NCBI GenBank assembly: GCA_003645495.1
Contig: QNFK01000104.1
Span: forward strand, 1-6,712
Source of the DNA: Gammaproteobacteria bacterium
Lineage (GTDB): Bacteria; Pseudomonadota; Gammaproteobacteria; Steroidobacterales; Woeseiaceae
Direction of reading: 5' to 3'
DNA length: 6,712 nt
Position 1 is the stretch's first letter, and every line of letters starts with the position of its first letter. The notes below the pieces were generated by a model. It searched no databases, had not been told where the DNA came from, and saw nothing but the letters and a program-made list of their open reading frames with translations. This document shows, piece by piece, positions 1-6,712 of the stretch. The position numbers were made by a program, and so were the translations under genes.

Positions 1-175
1 CATATTCGGCAATCTGCCGCTGCTCAATACGTTCCTCATTCCAGTTGTTGATCTGTAGCGCAATGAGAATACCGAACACCACTAGAATTAGTTCTCCGAT
101 GGCATAATTTAGGTATCTGCGTGCCTTCCTTTCGGACACGATATCCTCCCTGATTTTTCGGAAAAGCTGGAGCAT
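1..175 (-). CDS. DUF6090-type small membrane protein, N-terminal part (partial at left edge)
   Basis: Function unknown. The minus-strand frame opens with ATG at 175-173 and stays open to the window edge, giving 58 codons. The N-terminus reads MLQLFRKIREDI, followed by a basic stretch and a single hydrophobic segment at about residues 25-42 (AIGELILVVFGILIALQI), then NNWNEER. The order LFRKIR, YxxYAIGE(I/L)xLVVxGILIALxxNNWNE is the hallmark I know for DUF6090 family proteins, which have one N-terminal membrane helix and a soluble remainder. An in-frame TAG lies 4 codons before the ATG. An alternative GTG start at 139-137 has a good Shine-Dalgarno-like AGGGAGGA 4 bases upstream, whereas the ATG has none. 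I still prefer the ATG because the residues between the two starts match the family's N-terminus. The gene is divergent from the methionine operon and has no obvious functional link to it. The family call is strong; the exact start is less certain. Confidence 0.82.
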   Translation of the reverse strand, partial: MLQLFRKIREDIVSERKARRYLNYAIGELILVVFGILIALQINNWNEERIEQRQIAEY

Positions 176-358
176 AGGCGGAGACTATAGGAGATTCGCA
201 TCTAGGTCGAAGGTGCACTTCAGCAGCAATGACAAGCGACTTTCGAAGACATCGGTCCAATATAAATTCGGGATCGAAACAACGTGATCTGATAGCAAAT
301 GAACCAGTCGCAACGTCCGGAATGGGTCATTAGCGGCCTCTTTTGATGATTCTAGCTT
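176..358. other. Divergent intergenic region, left part
   Basis: This stretch lies between the minus-strand membrane-protein gene and the hairpin before the methionine operon, and should contain the minus-strand gene's promoter. I see no convincing -35/-10 pair on the minus strand and no riboswitch-like or RNA-gene structure. The only visible feature is AACGTCCG at 312-319, which repeats the start of the hairpin arm at 359-366 and may mark a degraded larger repeat. No protein-coding frame here resembles a known family. Confidence 0.5.
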
Positions 359-389
359 AACGTCCGCTTTTGGGTGTAAAGCGGGCGTC
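359..389. repeat. Intergenic hairpin, REP-like palindrome
   Basis: The arms ACGTCCGCTTT (360-370) and AAAGCGGGCGT (378-388) pair over 11 positions around the 7-base loop TGGGTGT, with one T/G mismatch that would be a G-U wobble in RNA. No T-run follows the stem on either strand, so it does not look like a rho-independent terminator. The AACGTCCG at 359-366 also occurs at 312-319, and both copies are followed within a few bases by TGGGT, so the element may be a remnant of a larger repeat unit. The shape (GC-rich arms ending in CTTT/AAAG and a short G-rich loop) resembles dispersed palindromic repeats I recall from gammaproteobacterial intergenic DNA. That resemblance is from memory and was not checked. 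The hairpin itself is directly visible. Confidence 0.6.
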
Positions 390-399
390 ATGCTACACT
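370..399 (+). promoter_or_regulatory. Candidate sigma-70 promoter of the regulator-metF-metH operon
   Basis: An extended -10 element, TGCTACACT, lies at 391-399 (TG, one base, then TACACT, which matches 4 of 6 consensus bases). A weak -35-like TTGGGT lies at 370-375, 18 bases upstream. Transcription would start near 405-407 and leave a leader of about 30 bases before the ATG at 436. The -35 would sit on the hairpin's loop edge. Competing -10-like AT-rich hexamers exist at 413-418 (TATAAG) and 418-423 (GATAAT) but have poor -35 partners. This is a motif-based guess; the region must hold the operon promoter, but its exact position is uncertain. Confidence 0.4.
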
Positions 400-411
400 G
401 CCCCATACTAC

Positions 412-431
412 ATATAAGATAATCGTTATAT
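412..431. promoter_or_regulatory. Candidate operator for the ArsR-type regulator (inverted repeat)
   Basis: ATATAA (412-417) and TTATAT (426-431) form a perfect 6-bp inverted repeat separated by 8 bases. A second, shorter symmetric pair, ATAA (419-422) and TTAT (426-429), is nested inside. The site ends 4 bases before the start codon of the ArsR-type regulator and lies at or just after the predicted transcription start, where bound repressor would block initiation or elongation. AT-rich dyads of this size are typical of ArsR-family operators, and autoregulation is the rule in the family. AT-rich DNA produces such dyads by chance fairly often, so the assignment is tentative. Confidence 0.4.
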
Positions 432-435
432 ATTT

Positions 436-1329
436 ATGAAACCTTCTACTGAAACATTATTGCTGTACCTGAAAACGTTGGGGGACCCGACCCGCATGCG
501 GTTGGTCGCTCTCTGCCGGCACGGTGAGTGCAGTGTTTCAGAACTGACCCGGGTCATCGGTCAAAGCCAGCCGCGGATCTCGCAGCAGTTAAAGCAGCTT
601 TGCGATGCTGGATTGCTGGAACGGTTTCGCGATGGTAAACGGGTTTTCTATCGGGTGCCGGCAAAGGCTGCCTCCAGCGCCAGTCTGCGTCAGTTGCTCG
701 AGCTGATTCCTGATAAGGATCCGGTGTTTCGCGAAGATGCGAAGCTGCTGCACGAGCGTCGCGGTACGCGTGTTGGTGACAATGTGGTTGGCGACGCGAA
801 CGACGCACCCCATCGTGCTTTGCATCGTGCCATTCTGGATCTGACTGTGACGGCACCCATCGGCGACCTGCTCGATGTCGGCTGTGGCCGGGGAGCAATT
901 CTGAAATTGCTCGCGAGTCGTGCAAATCGCGCCGTTGGTGTCGACATTGACGCTAACGCGCGTCAGTTAGCCCGTGCCGAATTGATGCTGGCTGGAATTC
1001 CGAATTGCAGTTTGCGCAAAGGCGACATGTATCGGTTGCCATTCGATGATGCTGAATTCAACACCATCATCATCGACGATGTGCTGGCCAATGCGAAAAA
1101 ACCCGTGCGTGCGCTCGAAGAAGCCAGGCGCCTCCTTAAACCCGGTGGCAGGCTGTTTATTCTCGAGTCCGTCGCAGAACGATCGTCGGCGCAGTTGCAG
1201 AAGTCACTCGCCGAGTGGAGCGCGACTGCTGCCCTCAGGTTGTCGCCGGCACGTTTTGCGCCGAAGAAAAGACCCGTCTGGTTACTCTCGGTTGCTACGC
1301 CGGCCGATAGCCGAAATGTAGCTGCGTGA
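436..1329 (+). CDS. ArsR-family transcriptional regulator fused to a SAM-dependent methyltransferase-like domain (SahR-like)
   Basis: Probable repressor of the methionine-cycle operon it heads, 297 aa. Residues about 5-75 form an ArsR winged helix: LKTLGDPTRMRLV (first helices), the helix-turn-helix with recognition segment QSQPRISQQLKQL (43-55), and the wing around RDGKRVFYRV (65-74). At the place where metal-sensing ArsR proteins carry the ELCVCDL cysteine pair this protein reads ECSVSEL (31-37), with serines at both aligned positions, so arsenic or metal sensing is unlikely. Residues about 140-245 are a class I methyltransferase fold: motif I LLDVGCGRG (145-153), acidic VGVDID (167-172), GDMYRLPFDD (196-205) and LLKPGGRLFILE (233-244). 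Such a domain may bind SAM or SAH as a signal rather than catalyse. Proteobacterial SahR regulators of methionine genes are ArsR-type and respond to SAH; metF and metH directly downstream fit that role. The leader has no clear Shine-Dalgarno; an in-frame TAA at 415-417 limits upstream extension and the HTH begins right after the ATG. Fusion is certain, ligand inferred. Confidence 0.9.
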   Translation: MKPSTETLLLYLKTLGDPTRMRLVALCRHGECSVSELTRVIGQSQPRISQQLKQLCDAGLLERFRDGKRVFYRVPAKAASSASLRQLLELIPDKDPVFREDAKLLHERRGTRVGDNVVGDANDAPHRALHRAILDLTVTAPIGDLLDVGCGRGAILKLLASRANRAVGVDIDANARQLARAELMLAGIPNCSLRKGDMYRLPFDDAEFNTIIIDDVLANAKKPVRALEEARRLLKPGGRLFILESVAERSSAQLQKSLAEWSATAALRLSPARFAPKKRPVWLLSVATPADSRNVAA

Positions 1330-2220
<891 letters not shown>

Positions 2221-2229
2221 GGAATGATC

Positions 2230-5200
2230 ATGGAACGGCAGCAAAGAATAGCAGCACTGCAAAAAGCGTTGACCGAACGAATCCTGCTGCTGGATGGTGC
2301 GATGGGCACGATGATCCAGGGTTTCCGTCTCGGTGAAGAAGAGTATCGCGGCGAACGATTCAAGGACTGGGAATCAGACCTGAAAGGCAACAACGATTTG
2401 TTGTCACTTACACGGCCGGAGGTCATTCGGGATATTCATAGTCAATTTCTTGCGGCCGGCGCCGACATCATAGAAACGAACACGTTTAACTCCAATGCCC
2501 CATCCATGGGTGATTATGGGATGGAGTCGCTGGTAGCAGAAATAAACCTGGCTTCCGCGCAAATCGCGCGTGAGGCGGCAGACAAATACTCCGCTGAACA
2601 TGGTGAGACCAAATACGTTGCGGGTGTCCTCGGTCCGGCTAACCGCACTGCGTCTATGTCGCCGGATGTAAACGACCCGGGCTTTCGCAGCATTACGTTC
2701 GCGCAGCTCGCTGAAACCTACCAGCAAGCCGCTGTTGCATTGATTGAGGGCGGCGTCGACTTCCTGATGGTCGAAACGATATTCGATACGCTGAATGCAA
2801 AAGCCGCCATTTTCGCGATTAAAAGAGCATTCGAAGCGCTCGATACGAAAATACCAGTGATGATCTCGGGCACGATCACAGATGCGTCCGGTAGAACGCT
2901 GTCGGGCCAAACGACGGAAGCGTTCTGGAATTCCGTGCGCCATGTCGAACCCTTCATGATCGGCCTGAATTGTGCATTGGGTGCGGAAGATCTGAGACCT
3001 TACGTCGCTGAGCTCTCACGTGTAGCCAATACCCTGGTCAGCGCTCATCCAAATGCCGGCTTGCCAAACGAGTTTGGCGAATATGACGAAACACCTGAAA
3101 AAATGGCGAGCGTTGTTGGTGAATTCGTTACCAGCGGCCTGGTAAACCTCGTCGGCGGTTGTTGTGGCACGACGCCGGATCACATAAGAGCACTGCATGA
3201 AGTTATTCAGAGGCAAAAGCCACGGCCGGTTCCTGAGCTACCTCCGCGCTGCCGTCTTGCAGGACTTGAACCTTTCAATATCGGACCCGACGATTTGTTC
3301 GTTAACGTTGGTGAGCGCAGTAATGTAACCGGTTCTGCGATATTTCGAAAACTTATTGAGGCCGATAATTACACGGACGCTGTGCAGGTTGCGCGGCGGC
3401 AGGTCGAAAACGGTGCGCAGATCATCGACATCAATATGGACGAGGGCATGCTTGATTCGGAAAAGGCGATGGTTACCTATCTGAATCTCATCGCGTCCGA
3501 GCCGGACGTAGCCCGCGTACCCATAATGATCGACTCGTCCAAGTGGTCTGTAATAGAGGCGGGTTTGCGTTGTGTACAGGGCAAAGCCGTCGTCAACTCG
3601 ATCAGCCTGAAAGAGGGCGAAGAACAGTTTATTCGGCAGGCGCGTCTCGTGCGTGATTATGGCGCCGCAGTTGTTGTCATGGCATTCGATGAAGACGGGC
3701 AGGCCGATAACGTTGATCGAAAAGTCGACATTTGTAAGCGCTCTTTCAAGATCCTGACAGAAACTGTCGGCATGGATCCATCTGACATTATCTTCGATCC
3801 GAATATATTTGCCGTAGCGACCGGTATTGAAGAGCACAACAGCTATGGTCTCGATTTTATCGAAGCAACGCGGCGCATTAAGGAAGCATTACCCGATGTA
3901 TTCGTCAGCGGTGGCGTGAGCAACGTCTCGTTTTCTTTTCGCGGCAACAACCTGGTGCGCGAAGCAATACATTCTGTCTTCCTGTATCACGCCATCCAGG
4001 CTGGCATGGACATGGGAATCGTTAACGCGGGTCAGTTGGCGATTTATGCAGACTTGCCGCAAGACCTGAAAGACGCAGTCGAGGACGTGGTCCTGAACCG
4101 CCGCGACGATGGAACGGAGCGATTGCTTGAGGTAGCAGAGTCCTACAAAGGACAGAGCGGCGGGCAAAAAGCCAAAACAAAAGACATGAGCTGGCGCTCG
4201 GAGCCGGTCGAAAAGCGGCTGGAGCATGCGCTGGTCAATGGCATAGATGAATTTGTTGTCGACGATACCGAGGAGGCCCGGCTTGCGGCCGATCGCCCGA
4301 TCAAGGTGATTGAAGGACCGTTGATGTCAGGAATGAATGTCGTTGGTGACCTGTTCGGCGCCGGCCAGATGTTTTTGCCACAAGTGGTTAAGTCGGCACG
4401 TGTTATGAAAAAAGCGGTTGCTCATCTTCTGCCGTTTATTGAAGCAGAAAAAGGTGGGGTGGTAGAAACAAACGGCAAGATCATCATGGCGACGGTCAAG
4501 GGTGATGTGCATGACATCGGCAAGAATATCGTTGGCGTGGTGCTCCAGTGCAACAATTTTGAAGTCATCGATCTCGGCGTCATGGTGTCATGCACAAAGA
4601 TCCTCGAGACGGCGAAACGGGAAAACGCACAAATGGTGGGTTTGTCCGGACTGATAACGCCCTCCCTGGACGAAATGGTCAACGTTGCCGCCGAAATGCA
4701 ACGTCTGGATTTCGACCTGCCACTGCTGATTGGTGGCGCAACAACATCGCCTGCGCATACGGCTGTCAAAATCGAGCCCAATTATGACGGGCCGGTCATT
4801 TACGTCAAAGATGCGTCGAGATCAGTCGGTGTGGCACAGGCGTTAATCAAAGAAGATAGTCGGGCACGACTGGTTAAGAAAACGCGCGAGGAAAATGCCA
4901 AGCGCCGCGAGCGACATGCTGGTAAGTCGCGCCTGTCACCGCAATTGTCGTTGTCCCAGGCGCGCGACAATAAGCATCCTATCGACTGGAATGGATACCA
5001 AACTGCCAGGCCGACCTTCATCGGTAGCAGGATTATCGACGACATCGACCTTGCCGAGTTAAAAAATTACATCGACTGGATGCCGTTCTTCAATGCCTGG
5101 GAATTCCACGGCAAATATCCGGATATTTTGAGCGATAAGGTCGTCGGTGAGGCAGCACGAACATTATTCAGCGACGCTTCTGTGATGCTGGAAAAGATTA

Positions 5201-5943
5201 TTAGCGAGAAATGGTTACAGGCCAAAGCCGTTTACGGATTCTTCCCGGCCAATTCGATCGATCAAGACGATATCCAGGTGTTCTCGGATGATGACCGCCA
5301 GGTCGAGCTAATGCGACTTTGCCACCTCAGGCAACAACGCAGCAAGCCGCAGGATATGTCGCATCATTGCCTTGCAGATTTTGTGGCGCCCCTCGACAGT
5401 GGTGTCGCGGATTACATTGGTGCGTTCGCTGTTTCTGCAGGCTTCGGAATTGACGAACATGTCAGTCGTTTTGAAGCGGATCACGACGACTACAGCAGTA
5501 TTCTGCTGAAGGCACTGGCCGACAGGTTGGCGGAAGCGCTGGCGGAATACTTGCACGAACGAGTTCGTAAGGACTTCTGGGGCTATGCTTCTGCAGAAAA
5601 CCTCGCCAATGCGGAGCTCATTACCGAACAGTATCGTGGCATCAGACCCGCGCCGGGCTACCCGGCTTGTCCGGATCATACGGAGAAGGCCAAATTGTGG
5701 GATTTACTGGATGTGGAATCGGCGATCGGTTTGCGGCTTACCGATTCCTATGCAATGTTTCCTACTGCGGCTGTTAGTGGATTTTTCTATTCACACCCGG
5801 AATCGAAATATTTTTCCGTAGGCAAGATTGCGCGCGATCAGGTGGAGTCATTCGCCGAACGAAAAGGTATCAGTCTTGCGGAAGCTGAAAAATGGCTGTC
5901 ACCAAATCTCGGCTATGATCCCACTGCAGCCGATGCCGCATAG
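2230..5943 (+). CDS. metH: Cobalamin-dependent methionine synthase (5-methyltetrahydrofolate--homocysteine methyltransferase)
   Basis: Cytosolic enzyme that moves the methyl group of 5-methyltetrahydrofolate through methylcobalamin to homocysteine, giving methionine. It is full length: 1237 aa from this start (1239 from the ATG at 2224), against 1227 in E. coli. Residue numbers here count from 2224. Domains in order: homocysteine-binding barrel (about 15-335) with zinc ligands Cys250, Cys313 and Cys314 in GLNCALG and GGCCGTTP; pterin-binding barrel (about 355-625) with [11 protein letters not shown] and [10 protein letters not shown]; cobalamin cap (about 655-745); cobalamin Rossmann domain (about 748-880) with [10 protein letters not shown], where His763 is the lower cobalt ligand and Asp761 and Ser814 complete the triad; and SAM-binding reactivation domain (about 905-1235) with DWMPFF (951-956) and [15 protein letters not shown] (1141-1155). 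Every catalytic residue I could place is intact. The start at 2230 is chosen from the Shine-Dalgarno spacing. It is last in the operon; SAM is needed to reactivate oxidised cobalamin, linking it to the same pool the upstream regulator may sense. Confidence 0.97.
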   Translation: MERQQRIAALQKALTERILLLDGAMGTMIQGFRLGEEEYRGERFKDWESDLKGNNDLLSLTRPEVIRDIHSQFLAAGADIIETNTFNSNAPSMGDYGMESLVAEINLASAQIAREAADKYSAEHGETKYVAGVLGPANRTASMSPDVNDPGFRSITFAQLAETYQQAAVALIEGGVDFLMVETIFDTLNAKAAIFAIKRAFEALDTKIPVMISGTITDASGRTLSGQTTEAFWNSVRHVEPFMIGLNCALGAEDLRPYVAELSRVANTLVSAHPNAGLPNEFGEYDETPEKMASVVGEFVTSGLVNLVGGCCGTTPDHIRALHEVIQRQKPRPVPELPPRCRLAGLEPFNIGPDDLFVNVGERSNVTGSAIFRKLIEADNYTDAVQVARRQVENGAQIIDINMDEGMLDSEKAMVTYLNLIASEPDVARVPIMIDSSKWSVIEAGLRCVQGKAVVNSISLKEGEEQFIRQARLVRDYGAAVVVMAFDEDGQADNVDRKVDICKRSFKILTETVGMDPSDIIFDPNIFAVATGIEEHNSYGLDFIEATRRIKEALPDVFVSGGVSNVSFSFRGNNLVREAIHSVFLYHAIQAGMDMGIVNAGQLAIYADLPQDLKDAVEDVVLNRRDDGTERLLEVAESYKGQSGGQKAKTKDMSWRSEPVEKRLEHALVNGIDEFVVDDTEEARLAADRPIKVIEGPLMSGMNVVGDLFGAGQMFLPQVVKSARVMKKAVAHLLPFIEAEKGGVVETNGKIIMATVKGDVHDIGKNIVGVVLQCNNFEVIDLGVMVSCTKILETAKRENAQMVGLSGLITPSLDEMVNVAAEMQRLDFDLPLLIGGATTSPAHTAVKIEPNYDGPVIYVKDASRSVGVAQALIKEDSRARLVKKTREENAKRRERHAGKSRLSPQLSLSQARDNKHPIDWNGYQTARPTFIGSRIIDDIDLAELKNYIDWMPFFNAWEFHGKYPDILSDKVVGEAARTLFSDASVMLEKIISEKWLQAKAVYGFFPANSIDQDDIQVFSDDDRQVELMRLCHLRQQRSKPQDMSHHCLADFVAPLDSGVADYIGAFAVSAGFGIDEHVSRFEADHDDYSSILLKALADRLAEALAEYLHERVRKDFWGYASAENLANAELITEQYRGIRPAPGYPACPDHTEKAKLWDLLDVESAIGLRLTDSYAMFPTAAVSGFFYSHPESKYFSVGKIARDQVESFAERKGISLAEAEKWLSPNLGYDPTAADAA

Positions 5944-5957
5944 CATGCTGTTACGGA

Positions 5958-6712
5958 TTACTGAGAAACAGCCGCCTCAAGTACAGGCTTGAACATGCGC
6001 CGATATTGACTTGGAGTCAGGCCGGTTTTTCGTTTGAAAACGCGCCGGAAGAATGACGGGTCTTCGTAGCCCACATCGAAGCTGATTTCGTCAACTGGTA
6101 TTTCTGCGGATTCAAGCTGGCGCTTTGCTTGTTCAACGCGGACATTTTGCAAGTAGTCAATCAAAGATGAGCCGGTCGCAATTTTGAAGCGACGCTTGAG
6201 CGTTCGTTCCGGAATTTTCGATTGCCGGACAACGCGCTGCACTGCAGACTGTTCCCGAAAATGCTCCTGAAGCCATTGCTCACAATCGTTAACCACGGAA
6301 TCGGCGTGTGGATTATTTCGTACCAGCGTTTCGTATGGCAATTGTCCTTCGCCATGCCACTTGAGCAGATAGACCTTTGCTATTCGCAGTGCTTCGCCCG
6401 GGCTGCAGTGACGCGAAATAATGTGGATAGCAAGATCGTGCCATGAGGTCGTGCCGCCGGCAGTGACAATTTGTCCGGCCGGGTCTGCGAACGCCAGGTT
6501 AGGTTCCGGGCGAAAACGAACTTTCGGATAATGCTTGCGGAACAGGTTCTGATAACCCCAGTGAGAGGTTGCATCGCACTCATTTAGCAGGCCGGTTTCT
6601 GCGAGCATCACGGCCCCGGAACAGGCCGAATAGATTGATGCGCCATTTTCGTGCTGCCGTCGAATCCACTCCATCAGTTCCGGGTAGCGACCTATCAGGT
6701 GCTCGTCCGGTC
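5958..6712 (-). CDS. GlxA-like AraC-family transcriptional regulator, C-terminal part (partial at right edge)
   Basis: Transcriptional regulator with a DJ-1/PfpI (class I glutamine amidotransferase-like) sensor domain followed by an AraC DNA-binding domain. The frame has no stop up to the right edge: 250 codons are visible, including 12 before the internal Met at 6674. Typical GlxA-family proteins are about 320-340 aa, so some 70-90 N-terminal residues lie outside and no start can be assigned. Counting from Met 6674: the nucleophile-elbow segment SIYSACSGAVMLAETGLL holds Cys18, ATSHW holds His38, and IVTAGGTTSWHDLAIHII (69-86) closes the sensor domain. The AraC domain spans about 130-230 with two helix-turn-helices, AVQRVVRQSKIPERTLKRRF (144-163) and VDEISFDVGYEDPSFFRRVF (194-213), ending in TGLTPSQYRRMF. 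The ligand is unknown; relatives such as CdhR and GbdR respond to amine-type metabolites. It is convergent with metH, 14 bases apart, with no evident functional link. Confidence 0.93.
   Translation of the reverse strand, partial: PDEHLIGRYPELMEWIRRQHENGASIYSACSGAVMLAETGLLNECDATSHWGYQNLFRKHYPKVRFRPEPNLAFADPAGQIVTAGGTTSWHDLAIHIISRHCSPGEALRIAKVYLLKWHGEGQLPYETLVRNNPHADSVVNDCEQWLQEHFREQSAVQRVVRQSKIPERTLKRRFKIATGSSLIDYLQNVRVEQAKRQLESAEIPVDEISFDVGYEDPSFFRRVFKRKTGLTPSQYRRMFKPVLEAAVSQ

Noticed and set aside
36..260. A 74-codon minus-strand reading frame overlapping the left-edge gene
   Set aside because: It lies in a different frame from the DUF6090-like gene, which has a clear family pattern and membrane helix; this frame's product is low-complexity and unlike any family.
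360..388. Rho-independent terminator reading of the hairpin
   Set aside because: Neither strand has a T-run after the stem: the plus strand continues CATGCTAC and the minus strand TAAGCTAG. Both flanking genes also point away from it, so there is no transcript for it to end.
185..406. A 73-codon minus-strand reading frame across the intergenic region
   Set aside because: It runs straight through the hairpin and its repeat-like surroundings, resembles no protein family I recognise, and contains the short peptide ALHPKADV, which looks like the spurious translations such palindromic repeats produce. It has no convincing ribosome binding site.
389..435. SAM, SAH or cobalamin riboswitch in the operon leader
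   Set aside because: The predicted leader is only about 30 AT-rich bases, too short for any known class, and I see none of the conserved cobalamin- or SAM/SAH-riboswitch cores in 176-435.
436..1329. Arsenic resistance regulator or arsenite methyltransferase
   Set aside because: The ArsR metal-site cysteines are replaced by serines, the methyltransferase part lacks an obvious set of conserved ArsM cysteines, and the neighbours are methionine genes with no ars genes.
2404..2943. Long antisense reading frames within metH (for example 179 codons here and 199 codons at 3238-3837)
   Set aside because: They are fully contained in metH on the opposite strand, have arginine- and histidine-rich shadow composition and show no family features. 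metH is intact and strongly conserved in its own frame.
5940..5950. AGCATGCT palindrome at the metH stop codon
   Set aside because: It is an 8-base perfect palindrome with no loop and no T-run, likely by chance, and is not usable as a terminator stem.

Overview
The window looks like chromosomal DNA from a gammaproteobacterium, probably a marine or sediment lineage. The MetF and MetH proteins follow the Escherichia coli versions closely along their whole length. A partial DUF6090-type membrane protein, a family I know mainly from Bacteroidetes and environmental gammaproteobacteria, points away from the enterics. This placement is an inference from protein resemblance only.

Layout from left to right. 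(1) Positions 1-175, minus strand: the first 58 codons of a small membrane protein of the DUF6090 type, running off the left edge. (2) Positions 176-435: a 260-base divergent intergenic region. It holds a strong 11-bp hairpin that looks like a dispersed palindromic repeat, a plausible extended -10 promoter, and an AT-rich inverted repeat just before the next start codon that is a good candidate operator. (3) Positions 436-5943, plus strand: a tight three-gene methionine-cycle operon. It comprises an ArsR-type winged-helix regulator fused to a SAM-dependent methyltransferase-like domain, then metF (5,10-methylenetetrahydrofolate reductase), then metH (cobalamin-dependent methionine synthase). 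The gaps are 9 and 3 bases. (4) Positions 5958-6712, minus strand: the C-terminal part of a GlxA-like AraC-family regulator, convergent with metH and cut by the right edge.

How the genes work together. MetF makes 5-methyltetrahydrofolate, and MetH uses its methyl group to turn homocysteine into methionine, which is then converted to S-adenosylmethionine (SAM). Every SAM-dependent methylation yields S-adenosylhomocysteine (SAH), which is recycled to homocysteine. The first gene lacks the usual ArsR metal-binding cysteines but has a SAM/SAH-binding fold. It therefore most likely senses SAM or SAH and controls its own operon, as described for the SahR regulators of Proteobacteria. That sensor role is inference from architecture and context.

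Most of the window is well-known core metabolism. The points worth a second look are the regulator fusion, its candidate operator, and the intergenic hairpin. I found no RNA gene, CRISPR array, insertion sequence or clear rho-independent terminator.
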